A stretch of 21,959 bases of DNA, from contig CAAGKE010000093.1 of the NCBI GenBank assembly GCA_900770325.1, positions 1 to 21,959 on the forward strand, given 5' to 3'. Positions 1-6,929 of this stretch are shown piece by piece. The DNA comes from Lachnospiraceae bacterium (GTDB lineage Bacteria; Bacillota; Clostridia; Lachnospirales; Lachnospiraceae). Every line of letters begins with the position of its first letter. The first letter of the stretch is position 1. The translations under genes were made by a program, and so were the position numbers. The notes beneath the pieces are model-generated. The model made no database searches. It saw only the letters and a list, made by a program, of their open reading frames with translations, and had not been told where the DNA came from.

Positions 1-593
1 ATACCGGACTTGGCGGGATCGGTACGCCATACGGACATTTTCGTTGTGGTCTGATTGCCTGCTCCAATCTCATCAATCAGCCAGTCCTGCAGATATTCCG
101 CGTTTACATTCACGATCGTTCCGATTTCGCCCCTGGCCACCAGTTCTTTCGCCAGCTTAACCATAGCATATCCGGTGTAGGTATAGGTAACTGCAAAAAA
201 CAGTCCTTTTTCCTTTGAGAGCTGCTCCAGTTCCCGGGCTTCCTCCGGGGTAAAGCACAGCGGTTTTTCACAGGATACATGAATCCCCGCCTCCAGAAAT
301 GCCTTCGCGATTTCATAATGGGTGGCATTTGGCGTTACGATACAGACAAAATCAATCTTATCCTCCCGTTTTGCCTCTTCTCTGGCCATCTCTCTGTAAT
401 CCGCATAAATACGGTCTCCGGCCAGCCCGTAAAATTCTCCTGTTTCCTTATTTTTCTCTTCCTTTGAACTGAAGCATCCTGCCACCAGATCGGCTGTCTC
501 CTCCAGAGCAATGGCACGTCTGTGAACTCCGCCGATAAATGCTCCGATGCTTCCGCCTACCATACCATAACGAAGTCTTGTTCTCTTCTCCAT
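1..593 (-). CDS. Gfo/Idh/MocA-family NAD(P)-dependent oxidoreductase, C-terminus cut by window edge
   Basis: The reading frame is open from the ATG at 591-593 to the window edge, giving about 197 N-terminal residues of a family that usually has 330-400. The N-terminus (MEKRTRLRYGMVGGSIGAF) is a Rossmann beta strand with a glycine-rich nucleotide loop. Further on come FVCIVTPNATHYEIAKAFLEAG and the family hallmark CEKPL, whose lysine is the usual catalytic/cofactor-contact residue. These enzymes oxidise or reduce sugar or inositol hydroxyls with NAD(P). A GAGGAGGAAG ribosome site lies 5-6 bases before the ATG. It follows the TIM-barrel isomerase by 39 bases, so it is probably the next gene of the sugar operon. 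A sugar 3-dehydrogenase role would fit an Idh plus isomerase pair, but that is inference. Family call secure, substrate unknown. Confidence 0.9.
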   Translation of the reverse strand, partial: MEKRTRLRYGMVGGSIGAFIGGVHRRAIALEETADLVAGCFSSKEEKNKETGEFYGLAGDRIYADYREMAREEAKREDKIDFVCIVTPNATHYEIAKAFLEAGIHVSCEKPLCFTPEEARELEQLSKEKGLFFAVTYTYTGYAMVKLAKELVARGEIGTIVNVNAEYLQDWLIDEIGAGNQTTTKMSVWRTDPAKSG

Positions 594-632
594 TTTTGCT
601 TCCTCCTCGCTGCCTGTTTGTCTGCCCAATGA

Positions 633-1622
633 TTAATTAGCAATCGCATCATCAAATTTGAAATCTGATGCCCGAAAATCGATCTTGCGTACGAATTCTG
701 CTGCCTCTTTGGCTCCGTATTCGCGTTCCATGCCGCTGTCTTCCCATTCTACAGAAAGCGGTCCTTCATAACCGATGGCATTCAGTACCCGGATGATCTC
801 TTCAAAATTCACATCCCCATGTCCCAGAGAACGGAAATTCCAGCCTCTTCTCAGATCGCCAAAGTCGATATGGGAGCCCAGCAGTCCGCTTCTTCCGTCC
901 AGAGTCACAGCAGCATCCTTCATATGTACATGATACACCCTGTCGGCAAAATCCTGAAGGAAAAGATGCGGTGTAATTCCCTGCCAGATCAGATGGCTGG
1001 GATCAAAATTCAGTCCGAATTCCGGACGATCCGCAAATTTCTCCAGAAGGCGCTTGGTGGAATAATAATCGAAGGCGATCTCACCCGGATGTACTTCCAG
1101 GGCAAATTTAATTCCGTTTTCCACAAATACATCCAGAATCGGTGTCCAAAGATCATAGATCTCCTGATAGCCTGCCTCCACCATAGACTCGGGAGTCTGG
1201 GGGAAGGAATACAGATATTTCCAGATGGGAGAGCCTGTAAAGCAGGTAACCACGCTGCAGCCCATTTTTCTGGCTGCTATCGCCACATATTTCATGGTCT
1301 CAATCGCCCATGCCCGAATCTCGGCCGGCTTATCTGCCAGTTCTGCCGGTGCAAAATTATTCAGCCGTGGATCATTGTAATCACCCACGCACTGTCCGAT
1401 TATGTGCGCCGCCAGTGCTTCACATTTCAGATCATACTTTTTCAGAAGCGCCTTTACTTCCTCCACATATGCGTCATCCTCTGCCGCTCTCTTCGGATCC
1501 AGATGGTTGCCCCAGCAGGCCAGCTCCAGTCCGTCGTACCCCATTTCCTTTGCTTTCTGACACATTACTTCCATTTCCAGATCTGCCCACTGACAGGTCA
1601 TGATCGTCAACAATCTGCTCAT
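633..1622 (-). CDS. Sugar phosphate isomerase/epimerase (xylose-isomerase-like TIM barrel)
   Basis: A 329-residue single-domain AP-endonuclease-2/xylose-isomerase-like TIM barrel. Likely divalent-metal ligands are visible: E176 and H178 in ALEVHPGE, D207 and H210 in NFDPSHLIWQ, H231/H233 in YHVHMKDA and E292 in SVEWEDSG. Early strands read MTCQWADLE and GYDGLELACWG. An upstream in-frame ATG would add five residues (MEVKK), but GGAGG lies 8 bases before the ATG at 1620-1622 and overlaps the codons of the longer version, so the shorter start is chosen. Members isomerise or epimerise free or phosphorylated sugars, keto-sugars or inositol intermediates in the cytoplasm. It sits between the sugar permease and a Gfo/Idh/MocA dehydrogenase, which suggests the two process the imported substrate. 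The exact reaction cannot be told. Confidence 0.88.
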   Translation of the reverse strand: MSRLLTIMTCQWADLEMEVMCQKAKEMGYDGLELACWGNHLDPKRAAEDDAYVEEVKALLKKYDLKCEALAAHIIGQCVGDYNDPRLNNFAPAELADKPAEIRAWAIETMKYVAIAARKMGCSVVTCFTGSPIWKYLYSFPQTPESMVEAGYQEIYDLWTPILDVFVENGIKFALEVHPGEIAFDYYSTKRLLEKFADRPEFGLNFDPSHLIWQGITPHLFLQDFADRVYHVHMKDAAVTLDGRSGLLGSHIDFGDLRRGWNFRSLGHGDVNFEEIIRVLNAIGYEGPLSVEWEDSGMEREYGAKEAAEFVRKIDFRASDFKFDDAIAN

Positions 1623-1650
1623 TTTCTTTACCTCCATATTATAAATTAAT

Positions 1651-1668
1651 GTTGCTATTCACCGTAAC
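1651..1668. repeat. Possible degenerate copy of the GTTAC...GTAAC palindromic repeat
   Basis: Read on the minus strand, the 18 bases begin GTTACGGTGAATAGCA, which matches the better copies near 8.73 and 11.56 kb (GTTACTGTGAATGGCA) except for two bases; the second arm is almost lost. It lies in the 49-base gap between permease and isomerase. It could be chance similarity, so confidence is low. Confidence 0.3.
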
Positions 1669-1671
1669 AGA

Positions 1672-2640
1672 TTAATCTCTTGTTTTCTTCTGAAACATCT
1701 GCACTCCTACTGCCACCAGCAGGATCACACCCTTTACTGTATCGTTCAGCAGCGCATTCATACCCAGCGCTGTGATGATCTTGTCGATCAGAGTAAAGGA
1801 CATGGTACCAAAAATAATACCCAGGATCTTGCCCTTTCCGCCGGACATGCTGATACCGCCGATCACAACCGCGGCAATGGAATACAGCTCATAGTTCTTT
1901 CCTGATGTGGCCGGATCAAAGGAGGTATCCTTTGCGATCTTCAGAAATGTTGCCAGACCGGTACACACTCCGCACATTACAAATACCGCGATTCTCGTCC
2001 ATACCACATTTACACCCGCCAGCTTCGCTGCCTTCTCATTACTTCCCAGCGCATAGATCCTTTTTCCGAATTTTGTAGAATTCGTAATGTAGATCAGAAG
2101 AATAGCTACCAGCACAAACACAATGGCAATATAGGAAATGGTCAGGAAATTTCCGTTTCCAAAACCGAACAGTGCCTGATATCTGGATAATGAAGCATCC
2201 ACACTGTAGCGGGTCTCTCCCATTTCATTCATCATATACTGAGAAACTGAACGGTAGATCAGCATGGTGGCCAGCGTTACAATAAAAGATGGCATTTTCA
2301 GCTTTCCAATCAGGAAACCATTGATAAATCCGAAAATACCGCCCAGCACCAGTGCACAGATCAGCGCAAGAAAAATGCTGTTTACCGAATTAAAAAATAC
2401 AATGGTCAGCCCGCCTGCCAGCACAAAGGAAGAACCCACCGACAGATCAATGTCTCCGGTCAGAACTACCAGTCCCATACCCAGCGCTACTGTTCCCAGG
2501 ATAGCACTGTGCAGGAAAATATTGGTGACCGTTGTCCAGGTAGTATGAGAACCGTTTATACACAGATACGCTATGAAGATTCCAAGGAATATCACAATGA
2601 AATTATAATTGCTCCAGAAAGATTTTAACCGCTTAGACAT
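1672..2640 (-). CDS. RbsC-like sugar ABC transporter permease
   Basis: A 322-residue very hydrophobic protein of the BPD_transp_2 (ribose/galactose/xylose permease) family, with about 8-10 membrane spans. Family motifs are present: VLTGDIDLSVGSSFVLAGG, the coupling-type segment IGKLKMPSFIVTLATML, ALGSNEKAAKLAGVNV and AAVVIGGISMSGGKGK. A longer frame starts 16 codons upstream, but GGAGGAAGC lies just before the ATG at 2638-2640, so MSKRLKSFW is taken as the N-terminus. The start overlaps the last codons of the ATPase gene by 8 bases, which implies translational coupling. It forms the channel of the importer with the ATPase (2633-4150) and the binding protein (4218-5261). Substrate not determinable. 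Confidence 0.94.
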   Translation of the reverse strand: MSKRLKSFWSNYNFIVIFLGIFIAYLCINGSHTTWTTVTNIFLHSAILGTVALGMGLVVLTGDIDLSVGSSFVLAGGLTIVFFNSVNSIFLALICALVLGGIFGFINGFLIGKLKMPSFIVTLATMLIYRSVSQYMMNEMGETRYSVDASLSRYQALFGFGNGNFLTISYIAIVFVLVAILLIYITNSTKFGKRIYALGSNEKAAKLAGVNVVWTRIAVFVMCGVCTGLATFLKIAKDTSFDPATSGKNYELYSIAAVVIGGISMSGGKGKILGIIFGTMSFTLIDKIITALGMNALLNDTVKGVILLVAVGVQMFQKKTRD

Positions 2641-4150
2641 ATGCTTCCTCCGTTTCTTTCTTTTGTCCGCTGATCGCACCGGTGGCATACAGCATTACCG
2701 TTTCCTCACTGATTTCGGAATGGGGCAGATCTGCCATAATCTGTCCGTGGTAAAACACGATGCACCGATCCGCTATCTTTTTAATTTCAGGAATTTCCAG
2801 CGTATTCATGATAATGGTCTTTCCCTCTTTTGCCAGCTGCAGAATCAGCCGGTATATTTCTTCCTTTGCTCCCACATCAATTCCCTGGGTAGGATTATCC
2901 AGAAGCAAAAGCTCCGCCTCCGTGTTCAGCCAGCGGGCCAGAATTACCTTCTGCTGATTCCCTCCGGAAAGATTTATGATATAATTTTCCGGGCTGTTTG
3001 CCTTGATATTCAACATTTTCCGGTACATTTCATACCGCTCCAGCTCACTTTTTTTCTTGATGTGAGGATTTCTTCCATCCACCGTATGTCTGGATACATA
3101 CATATTTTCCAGAAGATTCATATCCGGAAGCACAGAATTTTCCTTCCGGTTGGCTGCCACCATGGCGATCTTATGGAGCATCGCCTGGTGGATACTGCCG
3201 TGAGGGAATTTTTCCCCGTTCAGTTCGATTTCCCCGGATGTAATATTTTCATTTCCGAAAATAGCCTGCATCACTTCGGAGCATCCAGCTCCCTGCAGAC
3301 CGGTGAAGCCAATGATCTCTCCCTTATGCATCTGAAAAGATACATTCCGGAATCCTTTTCCTGTGATCCGGTTCACATTCAGGATAATATCTCCCTCTTC
3401 CCTCTTCTCGTATACCTCCTCATTGCTGTAGGTCTCACCCACCATATAGCGGGTCACCTCTTCAGGAGTTGTTTCAGAAATATTCCCACTCTTAATATAC
3501 CTGGCATTTCTCAGTACGGTATAGCGGTCCGCAATCTCAAAAATCTCCGGCATTTTATGGGAGATAAAAATAAAGGTGGTTCCCTTTTCTTTTAAATTCC
3601 GGATAATATCAAACAGATGAATGATTTCTTCATTGTTCAGCGCTGTAGTGGGCTCATCCAGAATAATCAGTTTCGCCCTGGAATGCAGTGCTTTCGCGAT
3701 TTCCAGAAGCTGCTTTTTCCCTGTATCCAGATGGTCTGCCAGTTCCAGAGGATCAATGGCTACCCCCATTTCATCCAGCAGCCTTCCTGCCTCCTCGATC
3801 ATTGCTTTTTTATCCAGTCTGCCCAGGAAGCCGGTTCGTTCTTTTCCGAGAAAAAGGTTCTCATATACCTTCAGATCATTAAAGATATTCAATTCCTGAT
3901 GAACAAAAGCGATTCCTGCCTGCTCTGCGGCTGCGATTGAGCCATCCGGAAGCTCTCTGCCATCAAAGCTTACGCTTCCCTGATCCCTGGTATAAACGCC
4001 GGACAGAATATTCATCAATGTGGATTTACCTGCCCCGTTTTCTCCCAGCAGCGCATGTACTTCGCCCTGATCAATGGTCAGAGAAACATCATCCAGAACC
4101 TTTACCCCGTAAAAAGACTTTTGAATATGTTCCATTTTCAGTAATTCCAA
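2633..4150 (-). CDS. RbsA/MglA-like sugar ABC transporter ATPase with two nucleotide-binding domains
   Basis: A 505-residue duplicated ABC ATPase. Domain 1 has Walker A GENGAGKST (residues 36-44), the family's degenerate signature LDTGKKQLLEIAKAL and Walker B LIILDEPTTAL. Domain 2 has the usual lysine-less P-loop GLQGAGCSE, an intact LSGGNQQKVILARWL and Walker B LLLLDNPTQGIDVGAK, where the catalytic Glu position is Asn. The open frame reaches to 4174, but no ATG precedes codon 14 of that frame. GGAGG stands 9 bases before a TTG at 4148-4150, which gives MELLKMEHIQKSFYG, the length expected for RbsA proteins; this TTG is the chosen start. It powers the RbsC-like permease encoded just downstream. 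An intrinsic terminator separates it from the binding-protein gene upstream, which should lower its expression relative to that gene. Confidence 0.94.
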   Translation of the reverse strand: MELLKMEHIQKSFYGVKVLDDVSLTIDQGEVHALLGENGAGKSTLMNILSGVYTRDQGSVSFDGRELPDGSIAAAEQAGIAFVHQELNIFNDLKVYENLFLGKERTGFLGRLDKKAMIEEAGRLLDEMGVAIDPLELADHLDTGKKQLLEIAKALHSRAKLIILDEPTTALNNEEIIHLFDIIRNLKEKGTTFIFISHKMPEIFEIADRYTVLRNARYIKSGNISETTPEEVTRYMVGETYSNEEVYEKREEGDIILNVNRITGKGFRNVSFQMHKGEIIGFTGLQGAGCSEVMQAIFGNENITSGEIELNGEKFPHGSIHQAMLHKIAMVAANRKENSVLPDMNLLENMYVSRHTVDGRNPHIKKKSELERYEMYRKMLNIKANSPENYIINLSGGNQQKVILARWLNTEAELLLLDNPTQGIDVGAKEEIYRLILQLAKEGKTIIMNTLEIPEIKKIADRCIVFYHGQIMADLPHSEISEETVMLYATGAISGQKKETEEAYV

Positions 4151-4184
4151 AGCAGTCTTCCTCCATTTTTCCAATTAAATTCGG

Positions 4185-4207
4185 AAAAGGGGCTGCCAAG
4201 CAGCCCC
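4185..4207 (-). terminator. Intercistronic hairpin terminator between binding protein and ATPase
   Basis: On the minus strand GGGGCTGC-TTG-GCAGCCCC forms an 8-bp GC-rich stem followed by TTTT (the A run at 4185-4188). It begins about 10 bases after the stop of the binding-protein gene. A partial terminator here is a common way to make more binding protein than ATPase/permease. Confidence 0.8.
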
Positions 4208-4217
4208 GGTTACCCGT

Positions 4218-5261
4218 TTATTTTTCATCATAACTTCCGAACGGCTGGAAATCATTTACATTATCTTTATCAACTACAGATACGGGAATGATGTAATCCT
4301 GTTCGATTTCTTCTCCATTCAGGCTCTTTACCATTACATCTACTGCTTCTTTGATCATTGCAGGATCATAGGTTACGGAGAACAGATCAAATGTCTCCGG
4401 ATTTGCGATGGTCTGATGGCTTCCCTTCATAACTGCGTAGATCTCAGCCAGTCCGGAGGAAGCAGCCAGTGCCTGGAAGTTCTCCAGGAAGGCTTCCTTC
4501 TTGGAAGCATCCAGAGCCGCGCCGTTTAAGGACTCCAGAATACCCATGGCGATCTCATCATCGTGTGTATAGATCCACAGCTTCTTAGAGGTATCACACT
4601 GAGCGCTTCCGAACCAGGATTCGAACAGTTCCTTACCTGTATCACGGCTCCAGCCGGTAGCTGCTGATTTTACTACCACACTGTCGATCTCTTCGTCAGA
4701 CCAGCCCTGCTCGGTCAGATAATCACGGAAGCCTTTGGAACGAAGCTCCGGAACAGAGGAATTGTCACCGATCATCTCATATACATAATCATCCTTGGTA
4801 AGTCCATCCTCAATGAATCTCTTGGCTGTCTCATAACCGATTCCTTCATTGTCACCCTTTACATTGGCAACTACCTTTGCATCGATGACATCGCTGGAAA
4901 TGCAGCGGTCAAACTGTACAAAAGGAATATCTGCTGCCGCGATCTTTTCCAGTGTGGACTGAAGACCGTTGTCATACGGAAGAATAACGATACCTGCCAG
5001 GCCATCGGTATTTGCCAGAAGGTCATCCACCTGCTGAATCTGATTCTCCACATCTGTTGCTGCGTAAAGCTTTGCGGTGTAGGTACCGTCAGCATTGATC
5101 TCATCCACTTTTTCCTGTGCATAGGTGAGAACGGCACCGGTCCAGCCATGATCTGCGCTGGGAACCATAACAGCGATCTCATCTGCCGCTGCTGCCATTC
5201 CCATGGTCAGGGTCAGTGCGGATGCTGCAAGTAATGTTGCTGCAAGTTTTTTCATTTTCAT
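4218..5261 (-). CDS. RbsB-type periplasmic-like sugar-binding protein of the ABC importer
   Basis: A 347-residue Peripla_BP_4 protein. A Sec signal peptide covers residues 1-26 (charged MKMKK, then a hydrophobic stretch ending GMAAAA) with likely cleavage before DEIAVM. No lipobox cysteine is present, which is unusual for a Gram-positive binding protein. Ligand-pocket-like motifs are DHGW (37-40), FDR (117-119), VKGDNEGIGYETA (from 134) and YTHDDEIAMGIL. The start is the ATG at 5259-5261, preceded by AGGAGG at an 8-base spacing; the frame runs further upstream but only through a terminator and promoter. It captures sugar outside the cell and feeds the RbsC/RbsA-like proteins downstream. It is clearly paralogous to the anchored sensor protein at 10382-11413, sharing HGW, AQEK, FDR, VKGDN-GIG-ETA and THDDEIA. 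The specific sugar is unknown. Confidence 0.93.
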   Translation of the reverse strand: MKMKKLAATLLAASALTLTMGMAAAADEIAVMVPSADHGWTGAVLTYAQEKVDEINADGTYTAKLYAATDVENQIQQVDDLLANTDGLAGIVILPYDNGLQSTLEKIAAADIPFVQFDRCISSDVIDAKVVANVKGDNEGIGYETAKRFIEDGLTKDDYVYEMIGDNSSVPELRSKGFRDYLTEQGWSDEEIDSVVVKSAATGWSRDTGKELFESWFGSAQCDTSKKLWIYTHDDEIAMGILESLNGAALDASKKEAFLENFQALAASSGLAEIYAVMKGSHQTIANPETFDLFSVTYDPAMIKEAVDVMVKSLNGEEIEQDYIIPVSVVDKDNVNDFQPFGSYDEK

Positions 5262-5309
5262 TGTTAAATCCTCCTTGTTTTTTAATGTATTTCCCTTACA
5301 TCTGAGATA

Positions 5310-5341
5310 ACTATAGCATGAAAAGGACAAAAAAAACGGTG
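5310..5341 (-). promoter_or_regulatory. Candidate extended -10 promoter for the transporter operon
   Basis: On the minus strand TGC-TATAGT (5310-5318) is a good extended -10. The position 17 bases upstream reads CGTTTT, a very poor -35. A strong -10 with a weak -35 is what an activator-dependent promoter often looks like, and the neighbouring YesN-type regulator is an obvious candidate activator. The -35 zone overlaps the T tract of the preceding terminator. Confidence 0.5.
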
Positions 5342-5393
5342 CACACTTTTCACCTTGGTTCTCTTCCTTTACCAGTTCAAAAAGCGGCACCGT
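5329..5393 (-). terminator. Long imperfect hairpin terminator ending the sensory operon
   Basis: Minus-strand ACGGTGC (5387-5393) pairs with GCACCGT (5336-5342), followed by eight T residues (A run 5329-5336). Inside the loop, CTTTTT pairs with GAAAAG and TGGT with ACCA, so the whole forms a nested stem with internal loops rather than a 44-base open loop. It starts just after the stop at 5403 of the second binding protein. Confidence 0.65.
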
Positions 5394-5402
5394 ATCTTTT
5401 TT

Positions 5403-6923
5403 TTATTTTCGTATCTGATTTTGATAGCTGTCGATCTGTTTCTGCATTTCGTCTATGATCTTCTGGGATCCTGCCTCCCGCATTTCCTCCAAAAACTCCT
5501 GATAGAGGGTCTCCCAGTCTTCTGAAATACCCTGACAGAGCTGATCCCTGTATTTTTTTACCACCAGCTCCACACGGGCCATTTCAATGGCAAACATACG
5601 GGTATCCAGCTCAAACCCCTCCAGCGGGGAGGTCAGGGCTTCCTCATTATAGGTCCTTATCTGGTCGAACTGTCCCTCGCACAATTCATAATTCTGAAAA
5701 ACATTGCCTATATTTACCGGAGAGATCCCGTATCTGTAATTCCGGTCATCATCTGTCATCCTCGCAATTACATTAGAATCCTTAGAGATCCGAATATACT
5801 GCTCTTTTTCAATACCGTTCACCAGCAGCCGGTAAAGCTCCTTTCCCTCCTGTGAGCTGAGCAGATTGATCACCTGTACCGCTTCCCGGGGATACTTTGC
5901 TGTCTTGGGAATCGCCAGGCAGTTTCTGCAGGTCTCATAGGAAATATACCGGTATCCGTCCAGTTCTCCCCGCAGGGCTTCGTATTCCGTATTCTTTGCA
6001 CCGTACACGGTCTTCTTTTCTCCATATTCTTCTACAAAAAGAATATTGCCGGATATCTTTCCATCCTCACTGGTGGGATCCAGAAGATAGGCCACATCCT
6101 CCCGGATATATCCTTTCTGATACCAGTCTGCCATGGTCTCAAAGCATGCCCTGTAAGATTCCAGCTCATATTTATTATACACAGTCAGTTCATCATCAAA
6201 AATGCGGATCACAAAGGGACAGTCTTCTCCGTACAGGCCCTCATATCCCTTATCTGCGATGGTACACAGTGTTTTATAGGACACTCCCTTTCCCAGTGCA
6301 TTATTTTCCTTTGCATTTTCCAGAAAAGGCTCCATCACATCAAAGCACTCTTTTTCCGTATAGGGATGGCTCGTATTTACCTCCAGAATCTCTTCAAAAT
6401 CACCGTATCGCTCCATCAGGCTCTTATTTACCGTCAGTACATAATTTTTCCGGTACAGCGGCCCCGGCACAGGGATGGCATATGTATTTCCGTCTCTTCG
6501 CTGCTTTTTCCACAGTTCCTCCGGAATACTTGTTTTCAGATCCTCTCCCACCGTATTCAGCAGATAATCCAGAACCATAAAGGATCCCTTTTTCACTTCT
6601 TCTGTGAAATTCAGTACCTCACTGCCGATCCAGGCAATATCCACAGTATCATTATCCGCCATTTTCATATCCCAGGTTCTCTGATAGTCGTCCTTTGATA
6701 CCACCTCAAATTCCACTGAAATATCCGGGAAATAAGCATGCAGCTCTTCATTAAACCGGCTCAGCACCTGATCCGATTCCCGGTATTTATCTCCATAGAT
6801 CATCCACATCAGTGTAACCGAGGATGTATCCGGTTCCTCCGCCGGCTTTTTCTGCTCAAATAACACCATTGCCAGACAGAGTAAAACAATTGATGCGCAG
6901 ATTGCTGCTATCCATTTTTTCAT
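5403..6923 (-). CDS. Membrane-anchored extracellular solute-binding protein (family 1, LipO/YtcQ-like)
   Basis: A 506-residue protein. It begins with a short charged N-terminus and a hydrophobic segment (about 5-22), then a family-1 type binding-protein fold: VTLMWMIYGDKYRESDQVLSRF and a DIAWIGSE-like ligand loop. The C-terminal third (NVFQNYELCEGQFDQIRTYNEE, then ending in DEMQKQIDSYQNQIRK) resembles the DUF3502-type tail of LipO/YtcQ proteins. Cys16 follows V-L-L and does not form a lipobox, so an uncleaved anchor is likely. The ATG at 6921-6923 has GGAG 8 bases upstream and lies 6 bases after the kinase stop. No LplB/YtcP-type permeases accompany it, and the importer downstream is of another family. 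It may therefore serve the sensor kinase or borrow distant permeases; both are inference. Confidence 0.85.
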   Translation of the reverse strand: MKKWIAAICASIVLLCLAMVLFEQKKPAEEPDTSSVTLMWMIYGDKYRESDQVLSRFNEELHAYFPDISVEFEVVSKDDYQRTWDMKMADNDTVDIAWIGSEVLNFTEEVKKGSFMVLDYLLNTVGEDLKTSIPEELWKKQRRDGNTYAIPVPGPLYRKNYVLTVNKSLMERYGDFEEILEVNTSHPYTEKECFDVMEPFLENAKENNALGKGVSYKTLCTIADKGYEGLYGEDCPFVIRIFDDELTVYNKYELESYRACFETMADWYQKGYIREDVAYLLDPTSEDGKISGNILFVEEYGEKKTVYGAKNTEYEALRGELDGYRYISYETCRNCLAIPKTAKYPREAVQVINLLSSQEGKELYRLLVNGIEKEQYIRISKDSNVIARMTDDDRNYRYGISPVNIGNVFQNYELCEGQFDQIRTYNEEALTSPLEGFELDTRMFAIEMARVELVVKKYRDQLCQGISEDWETLYQEFLEEMREAGSQKIIDEMQKQIDSYQNQIRK

Positions 6924-6929
6924 ATCATC

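Noticed and set aside
819..1649. Plus-strand open frame of 276 codons opposite the isomerase
   Set aside because: Antisense to a well-supported TIM-barrel gene, with Cys/His-rich low-sense composition.
2609..3595. Plus-strand open frame of 328 codons opposite the ATPase gene
   Set aside because: It lies antisense to a gene with clear ABC motifs, encodes no recognisable domain and lacks a good ribosome site; it is a shadow of codon usage.
4208..5390. Longer version of the sugar-binding protein starting at 5390
   Set aside because: The extra 43 codons run through a terminator and promoter, and a perfect AGGAGG precedes the inner ATG followed by a signal peptide.
5897..6580. Plus-strand open frame of 227 codons
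   Set aside because: Antisense to the LipO-like protein; composition (Pro, His, Ser rich) typical of shadows.
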